A stretch of DNA of 64,000 bases, from positions 152,667 through 216,666 of the forward strand of contig NZ_JAQQWU010000007.1 in assembly GCF_028610625.1 (NCBI RefSeq). Direction: 5' to 3'. A program made the translations under genes and the position numbers. The notes under the pieces are model-generated. The model saw only the letters and a program-made list of their open reading frames with translations. It ran no database searches and was not told where the DNA came from. This stretch comes from Guptibacillus spartinae. GTDB lineage: Bacteria; Bacillota; Bacilli; Bacillales; Guptibacillaceae. Shown piece by piece: positions 33,567-43,152 of the stretch. The number at the start of each line of letters is the position of its first letter. Position 1 is the first letter of the stretch.

Positions 33567-34927
33567 TATCCAATAATAACTCGTTCTGTTGGATAGTGAT
33601 ACCTTTCTCGAAGAACCGTTCCTCGAATAAGGAAAAGAAACGAGAGAATACCAATTCGACCAATAAACATCAAACACATGATTACAATTTTCCCAAAAGG
33701 ACTCAGTCCGGGAGTGACGCCCATTGATAATCCAGTTGTACCAAACGCTGAGGATACCTCAAAAATAATGGCCACAATCGGAAACGGCTCTGAGAACGAA
33801 AGCATAATAATGCCGCAACTCCATACGATAATGGCTACAGTAAAGACGACAAAGGCTTTATGAATATCCTCATGGTGCAATTCTCGTCCAAATATCTTTA
33901 TCGATGTCCCACCCTTTGCGAAAAAGAAAATCGCGAGCAAGACAATCGCAAAGGTTGTGGTCCGAACCCCACCACCGACACTGCTCGGGGAAGCCCCGAT
34001 AAACATTAAAGCAGACATTAATAACTGTGTAGGCTCTTGGAATTGGTTAACATCCATCGTTGCAAGGCCCCCACTTCGGGTTGTAACTGATTGAAACATC
34101 GCATAAAAGAATGATTCGTGCCAGTTCTTATCCGCAAAAAAGGCTGTAGCTTCAAATGCCCAAATCAGAATAGCACCCGACACTACCAGTACAAAGAACG
34201 TCATGGTAGTTAATTTTGTAAACAAAGAAAATTTGTAGCGGTAACTATTCTGTCTAGCGAATAAAAAGTTTTTCACTTCAATGAGAACTGGAAATCCAAT
34301 TGCCCCAGTTACAATTAATAAGATGTGTATAAATTGCACGAAATAGTCATGAGCAAACGGCTGCAGGGAACTACCCGTTATATCAAAACCACCGTTTGTT
34401 GTTGCACTTACCGAAGCAAAGAATCCCTGTAAGTAGGCTTCTTGCCATGTTTCAAAAAAGCGAAGATAATACGTGCCCAGGACAAGGGCTCCAATCAATT
34501 CAATAATAAAAATTAAGCCAAGTATTTGTTTCATTAATTGCACTAATCCAGAAAGCGTTGATTGATTTTGATCTGTCATGATCAACTGTCTTTCTTTCAA
34601 TCCAATCTTTTTACCCATGACTAGCCATACAAATGTACCGAGAGTCATAATGCCAATTCCTCCAATTTGGAGGACAGCGGCAAGGATGAAAATTCCAGCA
34701 ACGCTAAACGTATCCGAAATGGAAACAACTGAGAGTCCTGTTACGCTTACCGCACTAACGGCTGTAAATAAAGCATCAATAAAGGAAAGATGCACCCCAG
34801 GTTGATGGGCAATTGGTAAGCCAATTAAAAAAGTGGAAACCGTTACCGCTATTAAATAAAACAAAACGATTAACTGAACAGACGTTAATCGGATTCGTCG
34901 AAATCGAGATCTTAACAAAACATCCAC
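33566..34927 (-). CDS. Ktr/Trk-type potassium transporter membrane subunit (KtrB/KtrD-like)
   Basis: About 453 residues with four M1-P-M2 repeats. The four selectivity-filter loops are visible: SAVSVTGLS, SATTNGGFD, QSVTTRSGGLA and SAFGTTGLSMG, each with the key glycine. IGASPSSVGGGVRTTTFA is the gating loop of the third repeat. With a cytoplasmic KtrA/KtrC partner it imports potassium driven by the ion gradient; no partner gene is adjacent, as for KtrD in B. subtilis. The start is uncertain (GTG 34927, or a TTG nine bases in). Confidence 0.9.
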   Translation of the reverse strand: MDVLLRSRFRRIRLTSVQLIVLFYLIAVTVSTFLIGLPIAHQPGVHLSFIDALFTAVSAVSVTGLSVVSISDTFSVAGIFILAAVLQIGGIGIMTLGTFVWLVMGKKIGLKERQLIMTDQNQSTLSGLVQLMKQILGLIFIIELIGALVLGTYYLRFFETWQEAYLQGFFASVSATTNGGFDITGSSLQPFAHDYFVQFIHILLIVTGAIGFPVLIEVKNFLFARQNSYRYKFSLFTKLTTMTFFVLVVSGAILIWAFEATAFFADKNWHESFFYAMFQSVTTRSGGLATMDVNQFQEPTQLLMSALMFIGASPSSVGGGVRTTTFAIVLLAIFFFAKGGTSIKIFGRELHHEDIHKAFVVFTVAIIVWSCGIIMLSFSEPFPIVAIIFEVSSAFGTTGLSMGVTPGLSPFGKIVIMCLMFIGRIGILSFLFLIRGTVLRERYHYPTERVIIG

Positions 34928-35146
34928 AGCCTTTTCATATAATCCAAACCTTTGAGAAAGCTCCTATAAGTTCAAAATGAACGACTTTGATTGCAAGGAG
35001 TTTATCTCATATGAAGGGTTAGCTAATTACATTCCCTATCTTAACCCATATACGCTCTCTGTCAATCTCTTTCCTCTATACCCCATTATTGAGAATCTTC
35101 TTACCATCTTTTACTTATCCCACCTTTCCAATTCCAAAAATAGAAT

Positions 35147-35179
35147 AAAAAAATAAGAAGCTGCCCTTAGACAACTTCT
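35147..35179 (-). terminator. terminator of the hydrolase gene
   Basis: On the minus strand GAAGTTG / CAGCTTC with an 8-nt loop, then TTATTTTTTTATT. Confidence 0.8.
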
Positions 35180-35886
35180 CAATTTTCTTTGATCCACTTC
35201 GTTACAATCTTAACCGTTTCATTGATTTGTTCTTTTGAAGTAATGGATGCTGGGTTATCTCCTTTTTGCTCCCCATACATACCGTAATTCGCATGGTTTC
35301 CACCTTTAATCACATGGATATCTGATTGAGTGGATAACAAGTTCTCCTTTTCTTTTTGATCAGACAGAACGGCTACGCCATCATCTTCCCCGTAGATTGT
35401 TAGCGTTGGTATAGCTAAGTTGGACATGTCTTCAATCGGATAGGCCGCAAGGAAAAACAAGCCATGTATGGCATCAGGGTGTTCAGTAGCAAATGAGGAG
35501 GCTACTGCGCCACCTAATGAATGACCACCAATATACCAATTATCCACTTCACCATAGCGCTCAATCACATCCGCAGCTTTATCCCCATCTAGGATGGCAA
35601 GATTTAACGTTAGACGTGGGATCACAACAAAATACCCTTCATTAGCGAGCTGATTCCCTAGATAAGCATAGGCTTCTTCTTCCACTTTACCGCCCTGATA
35701 AAAAATAATGCCTTTTTCTGCCTTAGGTGATCCAAACGTTAATTCCTTTTCATTTGACTCTTCTATATAAGTTAGCGCTTCTTTTGTTGGTTCATAAGCT
35801 GACTTTGCCCAGAAATAGAAAGCAATCGCCACAACGACAAGTAACAACAAAATAATGAGGAAGGTTCGTTTTAATCGTTTTTTCAT
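35179..35886 (-). CDS. membrane-anchored alpha/beta hydrolase
   Basis: 235 residues: one N-terminal helix (about 8-28) and an extracytoplasmic alpha/beta-hydrolase domain. The nucleophile elbow is GGHSLGGAVAS, the acid is in YGEDDGVA and the catalytic histidine in KGGNHANYGMYG. FYQGGKVEEEAYAYLGNQLANEGY forms the oxyanion region. Substrate unknown; such proteins are annotated as carboxymethylenebutenolidase-like hydrolases in bacilli. Monocistronic. Confidence 0.85.
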   Translation of the reverse strand: MKKRLKRTFLIILLLLVVVAIAFYFWAKSAYEPTKEALTYIEESNEKELTFGSPKAEKGIIFYQGGKVEEEAYAYLGNQLANEGYFVVIPRLTLNLAILDGDKAADVIERYGEVDNWYIGGHSLGGAVASSFATEHPDAIHGLFFLAAYPIEDMSNLAIPTLTIYGEDDGVAVLSDQKEKENLLSTQSDIHVIKGGNHANYGMYGEQKGDNPASITSKEQINETVKIVTKWIKEN

Positions 35887-35960
35887 ATGAGATCCCCTTT
35901 ATATGTGCATAATCACATATATCATACGATAGATCTCATGCTTCTACAAGACATAAGCAG

Positions 35961-36533
35961 TTAGAATGACCGTTGCTTACCTTGATTAAGAAGTGAATTG
36001 ATTTCACATTGATAAACTTTAGCTTCTTTTGGTCCTACCGCTTCACCAACTTTTGCTTGAAGCTTAATGAGACGCTCCATTTCTGCTTCTGTTAAGTAAA
36101 CAGGTGGTGGACTCATTATTCCTTTTACCATTGATCCTTCCATTTCATTTTTTACAGCGTACGTTTGGATGTTTTCATTTTGTAGTACTCTGTTATTCTG
36201 ATTAATGATTTGGTCTGTTTTTTGCTCCACGTATCGCTTTAGAAAAGCACTGCTTCCAAAACCTGTAAGAAGTGCTAAGTATAACAAATATTGCCCAGAG
36301 GCATTTTCGATAAACAAAAGTGTGGTTAAGATGCCGCCAATGGCCCCTACAAATGGTTCCTTAATCGATCCGATGCTATAGTAAACCGTCTGATTTTGAT
36401 GGTTCATGATTTTCCGAAAACGTTGAAATTCACCTGAGATAAGAATATTCCCCACTCCTCCTAACGCACCCGCTAGTGTAGTAAAAAGGAGATAACTCCA
36501 GAAATGGTTGTGTAAATCACTCAGGATGTCCAA
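35961..36533 (-). CDS. DUF4257-like membrane protein
   Basis: 190 residues: three hydrophobic segments in the first 95 residues (LLFTTLAGALGGVGNILISG, GAIGGILTTLLFI, LLYLALLTGFGSSAFL), then a polar tail with LTEAEMERLIKLQAKVGEAVGPKEAK. The family call is tentative. The only good start is TTG at 36533, 3 nt after the spoVR stop, so translation is probably coupled to spoVR. Function unknown. Confidence 0.65.
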   Translation of the reverse strand: MDILSDLHNHFWSYLLFTTLAGALGGVGNILISGEFQRFRKIMNHQNQTVYYSIGSIKEPFVGAIGGILTTLLFIENASGQYLLYLALLTGFGSSAFLKRYVEQKTDQIINQNNRVLQNENIQTYAVKNEMEGSMVKGIMSPPPVYLTEAEMERLIKLQAKVGEAVGPKEAKVYQCEINSLLNQGKQRSF

Positions 36534-36536
36534 CGT

Positions 36537-37940
36537 CTACAAATACCTTCGGTGCAATTTCTTTCCGTCATAAGAGAACAAAACTTCTTTATCCTCTACT
36601 CTTGTTTCCATGTGAACCGGACGCCCCCAAAGCTGATAGATATAAGGAAGCACACGCTCTAAATATTGGAGATCGAGCTCTGTCTCTTCAAAAGAATGGT
36701 GAAGGTACATTTCACCAGCTTTCATATAATTCCCGTCATTTACCGTTAAATATGGAAAGCCGCCATTTACCCTCATCGTCACAAGTTGATCCCGAATATG
36801 CTCCCATTCTTTATCTACGATTTTATAATCCCGACCCTTTTTCTGGAACAAATACAAATCTTCCTTATGGACAAGATCTTTCGTTAAATAATTTCTTATA
36901 AATGAAATATCTGCTTCTACTTCTCGTACCTCAAACATTTTCTCTCGACCTTTCCCTGGCTCGTACCCCCGCTGCTTCATTTCTTCTGTTGGATTGTCAT
37001 AGACTTCTTCAATATGTTCGAAAATCTTTAGCCCAAGATAGTAAGGATTGATACGCGTTCGTGAAGGCTGAACGACATTTGCGTTTAAAGAAGCGAATTC
37101 AATCGCTTCATCTGTCGTTAAATCCATTTCCCGTAGAATTCGTTGATGCCAGTAGCTAGCCCACCCCTCATTCATGATTTTTGTTTCAAGCTGTGGCCAG
37201 AAGTAAAGCATTTCTTCTCTCATCATTGTCAAAATATCCCGTTGCCAATCCTCTAGTTCAGTACTGTATTCCTGAATAAACAGAAGAAGATCTTTTTCTG
37301 GCTGAGGAGGGAATTTTTTCTTTTTCTTTGGAGTTGGCTCGTCCGCAGAATCATCCTTATCGATTGACCACAAATCATTGTAAGGTGAATCATTCCTCAC
37401 AGGAATCGGTGTATCGTCTTGATAATGATAAGTTAGTCTAGGACGCATGATAGAAGGATCAATGTGTTCCTGTATGGATAGGACAGCATCAAGAAAAGTT
37501 TCTACCTCATCTTTCCCGTAGTGATGTTCATAATATGCAATACGCTCAGCTGTGGCCGTCATGCTTTCAACCATGTCTCTTCGAGTATTTGAGAATCGAA
37601 CGTTGTTTTTAAAAAAGTCGCAGTGCGCCAATACATGTGCAATAATGAGTTTATTTTGTATGAGGCTATTCGTATCTAACAAAAAGGCATAGCAAGGATC
37701 GGAATTTATAACCAGCTCATAAATTTTACTTAGTCCTAGATCATATTGAAGCTTCATTTTATGAAACTGTTTTCCAAAACTCCAGTGGGAAAAGCGCGTC
37801 GGCATTCCATATGCTCCAAACGTATAAATAATATCCGCGGGACATATCTCATAACGCATTGGGTAATAATCGAGTCCGAACCCTTTTGCGATTTCCGTAA
37901 TCTCTTCAATAGCATAAAAGATTTCTTTCTCTGTAGACAT
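36537..37940 (-). CDS. spoVR: stage V sporulation protein R
   Basis: 467 residues, nearly the length of B. subtilis SpoVR, which is needed for normal spore cortex formation. Family stretches include [65 protein letters not shown] and [15 protein letters not shown]. SpoVR, PrkA and YhbH are linked across bacteria (YcgB, YeaG, YeaH in enterics); here spoVR is about 11 kb from yhbH-prkA. AGGAGGG precedes ATG 37940; the frame is open further but without a site. Confidence 0.95.
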   Translation of the reverse strand: MSTEKEIFYAIEEITEIAKGFGLDYYPMRYEICPADIIYTFGAYGMPTRFSHWSFGKQFHKMKLQYDLGLSKIYELVINSDPCYAFLLDTNSLIQNKLIIAHVLAHCDFFKNNVRFSNTRRDMVESMTATAERIAYYEHHYGKDEVETFLDAVLSIQEHIDPSIMRPRLTYHYQDDTPIPVRNDSPYNDLWSIDKDDSADEPTPKKKKKFPPQPEKDLLLFIQEYSTELEDWQRDILTMMREEMLYFWPQLETKIMNEGWASYWHQRILREMDLTTDEAIEFASLNANVVQPSRTRINPYYLGLKIFEHIEEVYDNPTEEMKQRGYEPGKGREKMFEVREVEADISFIRNYLTKDLVHKEDLYLFQKKGRDYKIVDKEWEHIRDQLVTMRVNGGFPYLTVNDGNYMKAGEMYLHHSFEETELDLQYLERVLPYIYQLWGRPVHMETRVEDKEVLFSYDGKKLHRRYL

Positions 37941-38111
37941 GTCATTCCCTCCTAATAAATTGCTTATTAATATGTATGACCGGACAAGTAGCTTCATGAT
38001 TCAGGGAGGGAAATCGTTCTTGAGAAAATAATTGAATTAATTTTCAGATAGTATTGAAAATTGCTCATATAAGCGTATAATCGAGATTAAAATTTCAAAG
38101 GATGTGATGGA

Positions 38112-39077
38112 ATGAAAGCTCTTGAAAATGCGAGTCGATTCGCAGGAAATACATTTGCCATATGGGTACTTCTTTTTGCGGTGTTAGGGTTTATTTACCC
38201 TGAAGGATTTACGTGGATCACTTCTTACATAACGATTCTACTAGGCATTATCATGTTCGGCATGGGGATGACCCTCTCTACGAAAGATTTTAAGGAAGTC
38301 GTGAAGCAACCAAAAAGCGTTGCCATTGGGGTAGCAGCACAATTTATCATTATGCCACTACTCGCTTACGCACTTGCTGTTATCTTTCAACTCCCCGCTG
38401 AAGTCGCTGTAGGTGTCATTCTAGTTGGCTGTTGCCCAGGCGGGACCGCTTCAAATGTCATGACTTATCTTTCTAAAGGGAATACTGCTTTATCTGTAGC
38501 CATCACGGCCGTATCAACTGTGCTCGCTCCCTTATTAACCCCTGCACTTGTTCTTTTATTTGCAAGTCAGTGGCTACCTGTATCAGCTAGTGATCTATTT
38601 TTATCAATTTTCCAGATGGTCGTCGTTCCCATTACACTCGGCTTTATCGTAAAGCTTCTTTTCAAAGAAAAAGTTTCAGAAAGTGTCAAAGCCCTTCCTC
38701 TTGTTTCTGTCATCTCCATCGTCGCTATTGTAGCAGCAGTCGTTGGTGCAAGCAAAGAACGTATTGCTGAGACAGGGCTGTTAATCTTTTCAATCGTCAT
38801 TCTTCATAACTTACTTGGCCTTATCATTGGCTATTATCTTGCAAAATTACTTCGTCTTAATGAACCAGATCAACGTGCGATTTCCATTGAAGTAGGCATG
38901 CAAAATTCAGGTCTTGGGGCAGCACTTGCAGCAGCACATTTTAATCCGATCGCTGCAGTACCTAGTGCGATCTTCAGTGTATGGCATAATATCTCTGGTC
39001 CAATCCTTGCTACCATTTGGAGCAAAAAGAAACCGACTACCAAAGAACAAAACGTTTTATCAAAGAGAAGCGCATAG
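38112..39077 (+). CDS. bile acid:sodium symporter (BASS) family transporter
   Basis: 321 residues with 9-10 membrane helices. Family stretches: LLGIIMFGMGMTLSTKDF, QFIIMPLLAYALA, VGCCPGGTASNVMTYLSKGNTALSVAITAVST (the unwound, ion-binding helix) and SIEVGMQNSGLGAALAAAHF. It resembles YocS of B. subtilis. Substrate is an organic anion that cannot be told from sequence. GGATGTGATGGA precedes the ATG. Terminator shared with the convergent mscS-like gene. Confidence 0.9.
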   Translation: MKALENASRFAGNTFAIWVLLFAVLGFIYPEGFTWITSYITILLGIIMFGMGMTLSTKDFKEVVKQPKSVAIGVAAQFIIMPLLAYALAVIFQLPAEVAVGVILVGCCPGGTASNVMTYLSKGNTALSVAITAVSTVLAPLLTPALVLLFASQWLPVSASDLFLSIFQMVVVPITLGFIVKLLFKEKVSESVKALPLVSVISIVAIVAAVVGASKERIAETGLLIFSIVILHNLLGLIIGYYLAKLLRLNEPDQRAISIEVGMQNSGLGAALAAAHFNPIAAVPSAIFSVWHNISGPILATIWSKKKPTTKEQNVLSKRSA

Positions 39078-39084
39078 ACGAATA

Positions 39085-39122
39085 AAGGCAGGTCTCTTAA
39101 ACGGAGACCTGCCTTCTTCTTT
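39085..39122. terminator. bidirectional terminator, 11-bp perfect stem
   Basis: AGGCAGGTCTC / GAGACCTGCCT around TTAAACG, then TCTTCTTT. Confidence 0.87.
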
Positions 39123-40209
39123 AGCTATACACTTTCTCTTCTTCATGTGAAGAAGCATTTTCAACATGGAGAGTTTGCGTAGGAAATGCAAATGAAACTT
39201 GCTCTTCCTCCATGATTTTCATGATTTTAAAGTTCACATCTTGCTTGACGTTTAAAAAGTCGCCCCACGTTGTCGTATTTGTAAAGAAATAAAGAAAAAT
39301 ATCAAGGCTGCTATGATTAAATTCATCAAAAGAAACAAAGATCGTTTCAGGATGAATTTCTTCGTGATCGCGAAGCATTTTCTCAATACGATTGATACAT
39401 GTTTCAAGTCTTTCTGAAGGTGTATTGTATGTGACGCCAAGATGGAACGTAATTTGACGTTTCCCCATTTTGGACCAGTTTGTAATGTTCTCATTAGCTA
39501 ATCTGGCATTTGGTACGGTAACAAGTGCCTGTGCAAACGTACGAATTTTTGTACTTCGAAATGTAATATCCTCGACTACACCTTCAACACTTGGGGTTTT
39601 AATCCATTCCCCTATCGAGAAAGGCTTCTCCGTAATAATGACAATGCCACCAAAGAAGTTCTCTATCGTTTCTTTTGCTGCAAGAGCAAAAGCTAAACCA
39701 CCAAGTCCCAGTCCTGTAATAAAACCGTTCACATCATACCCGAATTTTTCAGCAATGACGCTGAAAGTCATGGCAACAATTAAGAGACGAAGCGTTTTTG
39801 ATAGAAATGGAATAAGAAGCTGGTCAACCTTTAAATTATATTTGCTATTCATCGTTTGAAAAAACAAGGAAGAAGCCGAGGATAAATTATATAAGCCCCA
39901 TGCTGCCAAGAAAATTAATGAAGAACTCATCATGTTCTTAAAAAGATCATTATGGTGATCTAAAAAGGATACATATCGAACAGAAATATATAATCCGATA
40001 ATCACAAATAACATTCTGAGAGGTCTCTCAAAAGCCAAGAAAAGATGTGTAAAAAATTCGTTAGAAGATTTTCTACTCAGTTTTAGAATCAGATTATATA
40101 TATATTTAGCGAATATTTTCCTCATTAACAAAAAGAGAAGGAATATTCCAAGTGCAATTGCAAGCTGAACCCATGTGTCATCTTCAATGTAAGTACGTAA
40201 CAATTCCAT
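39121..40209 (-). CDS. small-conductance mechanosensitive channel, MscS family
   Basis: 362 residues: five N-terminal membrane segments, then the MscS pore helix and beta domain. Key stretch: FITGLGLGGLAFALAAKETIENFFGGIVIITEKPFSIGEWI, with the glycine and alanine packing pattern, and later VTVPNARLANENITNWS. It resembles YhdY of B. subtilis. It should open under membrane tension to release solutes. AAAGGGGAA precedes the start. Confidence 0.9.
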   Translation of the reverse strand: MELLRTYIEDDTWVQLAIALGIFLLFLLMRKIFAKYIYNLILKLSRKSSNEFFTHLFLAFERPLRMLFVIIGLYISVRYVSFLDHHNDLFKNMMSSSLIFLAAWGLYNLSSASSLFFQTMNSKYNLKVDQLLIPFLSKTLRLLIVAMTFSVIAEKFGYDVNGFITGLGLGGLAFALAAKETIENFFGGIVIITEKPFSIGEWIKTPSVEGVVEDITFRSTKIRTFAQALVTVPNARLANENITNWSKMGKRQITFHLGVTYNTPSERLETCINRIEKMLRDHEEIHPETIFVSFDEFNHSSLDIFLYFFTNTTTWGDFLNVKQDVNFKIMKIMEEEQVSFAFPTQTLHVENASSHEEEKVYS

Positions 40210-40290
40210 TACGCAATTTCCCCTTTACAAAAATAGGTTATAAGGATAGACATTCGTTTCCATTGTCAGCTATTTGTCAGTTCACTATGA

Positions 40291-41177
40291 TTATGCTGCT
40301 TTTTTCTTCATTTTATTTTTCCCTACTCTCTCCCATTGAGAAATCATAATGCCTACTAAAATGAGAAGAACACCGGCCCATTGAGCAACGTAGATTGCTT
40401 CATGTAAAACGATAGCTGATAGGAATACTGCTGCTGGAAGCTCTGAAGAACTAAGAATTGTCCCCATACTTGCTCCAACTTTTGGTACGCCGATCGCCAT
40501 AAAAAGAACAGGAAAAATATTACCCAGGATGGCTAGAAAGAAACCAAACAGTGCCCATTCAAACGAGAGTCCTCCATGTAGAAGAGATTCTGGAGAGAAT
40601 GTAATGAGAACAAGCACACCAGCGATGGTCACCATATAAAAACTTTTATGAACTGCAGGCACTTCCCCTGACGTTTTGCCCATAATAAAAATGTACATGG
40701 CAAAACAAATGGCAGATATAAGCCCTAACATAATTCCGAGTGGATCATACACTAACTTCTCACTTCCAATAATACCACTTGCCAGTATCGTTCCGATAAG
40801 AAGAACACTAACGGAAAGTAAGGTTTTTAAATCTGGCCATTTTTTGTGATACAAAGAATCAATAACTAGTCCAATCCACGTGAACTGAAACAAAAGCAGT
40901 ACGGCAATTGAGCTGGAAGTTTTGATACAGCAAGGGTATAGAATATGGAAACACAACCAAACATCGTCCCGCCAACTAATAAATATTTAGCTCCTTTAAA
41001 ATTTGGCTTTTGTTTAGAATGAAGAAGTAGAATAAGTAGAATCAACCACCCAATAATAAACTGTCCTGCTAAAAGTTCCCCAACAGAAAATCCTCTTGCT
41101 ATTCCTATTTTTGTAATTGTAGAAAGCGATCCCAAACTGCAACCAGCAGCTAACACAAGCAATACATACTTCCACAT
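40291..41177 (-). pseudogene. EamA/DMT-family transporter with a frameshift
   Basis: Two pieces of one transporter lie in different frames. The 5' part (41177 to about 40912) gives MWKYVLLVLAAGCSLGSLST...FYTLAVSKLPA; the 3' part continues in another frame with SSIAVLLLFQFTWIGLVIDS to 40291. A missing single base near 40911-40915 explains the break, since restoring one base joins SKLPA to SIAVLLL. Together they make about 295 residues and ten helices with the DMT repeat layout. It is either a recent pseudogene or a sequencing error. A good GGGGG site precedes 41177. Confidence 0.85.
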
Positions 41178-41220
41178 TCATGAATCCCCCAGTCGTTGAA
41201 TTTTTGTTTCATTAAAAAAC

Positions 41221-41262
41221 AAAAAAATCGCCCCCTGTCGGTTCGTTCGACAGAGGGCGATG
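41221..41262 (-). terminator. strong terminator on the minus strand
   Basis: On the minus strand ATCGCCCTCTGTCG / CGACAGGGGGCGAT around a 7-nt loop, one mismatch, then seven T. A second small palindrome, CCAGCC-TG-GGCTGG, lies at 41300-41313. It ends the 41401-41589 transcript. Confidence 0.88.
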
Positions 41263-41400
41263 AAAATGAGAAATAGGTTTCTCAGAAAAATCGCCGTCCA
41301 GCCTGGGCTGGTTTTAGTATCCAATGTATAGCATAAGTGCTAATACACCAAACGTCAATATAAACTCTTTTGGACCAACTCTACAGACTAAACTAGCTTT

Positions 41401-41589
41401 TTAGTAAGCTTGATAAAGGCCAGTTGTAATGAAATAACCGACTAATACACCAAGAAACACTGACACCGATATGTAAGACCATTTTGATTTAAATTCATAT
41501 CCAATTCCATCTACCGGTTCATAAATCCAACTATATTGGACATAGCCCAGGATAACAAATAGCATTACACCAAAGCCTAAATTCGTCAC
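41401..41589 (-). CDS. small two-helix membrane protein
   Basis: 62 residues: LGFGVMLFVILGYVQYSWIY, a linker VDGIGYEFKSKW, and YISVSVFLGVLVGYFITTGLY. GTG start with GGGGGAG about 7 nt upstream. Not recognised. A strong terminator follows about 140 nt downstream; the spacer 41263-41400 shows no gene with a start codon. Confidence 0.7.
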   Translation of the reverse strand: MTNLGFGVMLFVILGYVQYSWIYEPVDGIGYEFKSKWSYISVSVFLGVLVGYFITTGLYQAY

Positions 41590-41698
41590 AGTTCACTCCC
41601 CCTTATGTGTCAACTGTTTATCCTCAGCATTTCCAAAAATCGTCTTTTAAAAAGAACAAAGGAACGAACAATAAGACATAGATAACCTAGTAATTACG

Positions 41699-42274
41699 TT
41701 ATTGAGCAGAGGATGCTAAATCAATCATCATTTCTTTGCTCATAGGGCCAATTACCTTCTTCATGATTATACCATTTTTGTCAATAATATAAGTAGTAGG
41801 AATTGTAATGGTCGCGAATGTTTCCATTTGCTGTCCCTCTGTGTCCATTAAAATTGGGAAAGTGAGGTGATTTTTTTCAGAAAAATCTTTTACAACCTGA
41901 GAGGACGATTCATTCGTTGTAAGGTTAACAGCAAGAATCTCAGCATCTAACCGCTCTGCCTCTTCCTCATAAAACTCCTGCATATCAGGTATTTCCTCTT
42001 TACAAGGAGGACACCAGGTAGCCCAAAAATTAATAAAGGTGACCTTCCCTTTAAAGTCTGAGAGACTCACTTCTTTCCCCTCAAGCGAATATAATGTAAA
42101 ATCAGGGGCAAGATTTCCTTCTTGAATTCCTGTTTCATTAGCATCGGACATTACTTCAGCAGCTTGCTTTTGAGCTGGATCAATCACTTCTTTCTCTTGA
42201 TGAGTAGAATAGAGACTATACGCCAAAAAACCAAGAACAATTACGGTTCCAATTCCAATTCTAAGACGTTTCAT
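41699..42274 (-). CDS. membrane-anchored thiol-disulfide oxidoreductase, ResA/StoA-like
   Basis: 191 residues: N-terminal anchor (about 6-23), then a thioredoxin-fold domain outside the membrane. Active site WCPPC (C88, C91), with NLAPDFTLYSLEGKEVSLSDFKGK before it and the cis-proline in TITIPTTYIIDKNG. This group reduces haem-binding cysteines for cytochrome c (ResA) or acts in spore cortex formation (StoA); sequence alone does not decide. AAGGAGGAG precedes ATG 42274. It lies 177 nt downstream of the CstR-like gene on the same strand. Confidence 0.87.
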   Translation of the reverse strand: MKRLRIGIGTVIVLGFLAYSLYSTHQEKEVIDPAQKQAAEVMSDANETGIQEGNLAPDFTLYSLEGKEVSLSDFKGKVTFINFWATWCPPCKEEIPDMQEFYEEEAERLDAEILAVNLTTNESSSQVVKDFSEKNHLTFPILMDTEGQQMETFATITIPTTYIIDKNGIIMKKVIGPMSKEMMIDLASSAQ

Positions 42275-42451
42275 TTGCTCCTCCTTCTTCAAATAAACGT
42301 AAAAGCAATGATCTCTATCTATTCATCGCGAGCATAAACGGAAGCGAATAACAGAAATGAAAAGATCTATTATTCATTATTTCTCTGGTTAGTTAGTAAC
42401 ATTCACTTTTGGGAAATGATTTCCGACTCTGAAAAAGATGGAAATAGAAAA

Positions 42452-42712
42452 CTAACGGCTTTTTACTAACAATTGAACGGCTTCTTTTACAACATCTTCA
42501 GTCGACTCACCTTTATCAAGCTGTTCTCGAATACATTCTTCAAGGTTCGATCCCACAATTAATCCAATCGTACGATCAATTGCCGTTCGACTCGCTGAAA
42601 GCTGTGTAATAACATCTTTACAATCTTTTTCTTCTTCAATCATACGGAGAACGCCACGAATTTGACCTTCCACTCTTTTTAAACGATTTTTCATTTCATT
42701 TGTATATTCCAT
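42452..42712 (-). CDS. CsoR-family repressor, CstR-like by its cysteines
   Basis: 86 residues, all helical, with MKNRLKRVEGQIRGVLRMIEE, the DNA-binding start of the CsoR/RcnR (DUF156) family. Copper-sensing CsoR has Cys-His-Cys. Here C31 and C60 are present, but the histidine position (residue 56, in SNLEEC) is asparagine. The numbering C31/C60 is that of the persulfide sensor CstR. So it may sense reactive sulfur rather than copper. No sulfurtransferase or rhodanese gene is adjacent. AAGGGAGTC precedes ATG 42712. Confidence 0.83.
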   Translation of the reverse strand: MEYTNEMKNRLKRVEGQIRGVLRMIEEEKDCKDVITQLSASRTAIDRTIGLIVGSNLEECIREQLDKGESTEDVVKEAVQLLVKSR

Positions 42713-42783
42713 GATATGACTCCCTTTCAAGTTCATTTATGTTGCTATCTATAAGAATATTCTGTCATAATAATATTAATTTC

Positions 42784-42812
42784 TTGCTACTTCTCTTCAT
42801 ATATTGTAAAAT
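42784..42812 (+). promoter_or_regulatory. candidate promoter of the 42870-43058 gene
   Basis: TTGCTA (42784-42789), 17-nt spacer, TAAAAT (42807-42812). Confidence 0.5.
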
Positions 42813-42869
42813 AAATCGTAATTTAAGGATAGGAAAAAGGTTTAGTTCATTATAAGGAGGCAGTGCCTT

Positions 42870-43058
42870 TTGGATTTATCCGAAGATGATAAACGGTTAT
42901 CTAAAATTTATCGAAAGATTGTTACCTCAAACGAATATAAAGCAGGTAAGATTCTCGAAAAACTAGATAGCGAAACGAAAGACAAAGTATTTCATCTCAT
43001 TCGTATGAACAAAGCTGATTACGAACATCAATTGAATAAACAACAACTTCACCAATAG
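42870..43058 (+). CDS. small charged helical protein, unrecognised
   Basis: 62 residues, lysine- and glutamate-rich, predicted helical: LSEDDKRLSKIYRKIV, then ILEKLDSETKDKVFHLI and a glutamine-rich end. TTG start with AAGGAGG 9 nt upstream. It has its own promoter candidate and terminator, so it is probably expressed. No family recognised. Confidence 0.65.
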   Translation: MDLSEDDKRLSKIYRKIVTSNEYKAGKILEKLDSETKDKVFHLIRMNKADYEHQLNKQQLHQ

Positions 43059-43063
43059 TAGAA

Positions 43064-43088
43064 AATCGGCTGATTAGCCGGTTTTTTT
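43064..43088 (+). terminator. terminator after the small charged gene
   Basis: AATCGGCT / AGCCGGTT around GATT, then TTTTT. Confidence 0.85.
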
Positions 43089-43103
43089 CATTTCTCAATG
43101 ATT

Positions 43104-43138
43104 AAGAAAACCAGGACAGCATTTGTCCTGGTTTTCTT
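43104..43138. terminator. bidirectional terminator before pgcA end
   Basis: AAGAAAACCAGGACA pairs perfectly with TGTCCTGGTTTTCTT around GCATT. It most likely ends the pgcA transcript. Confidence 0.87.
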
Positions 43139-43152
43139 CCGTTATGATCCTA

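Noticed and set aside
41310..41400. Possible small membrane peptide ending FGVLALMLYIGY on the minus strand
   Set aside because: Stop codon directly upstream and no ATG, GTG or TTG before the hydrophobic core, so no translation start.
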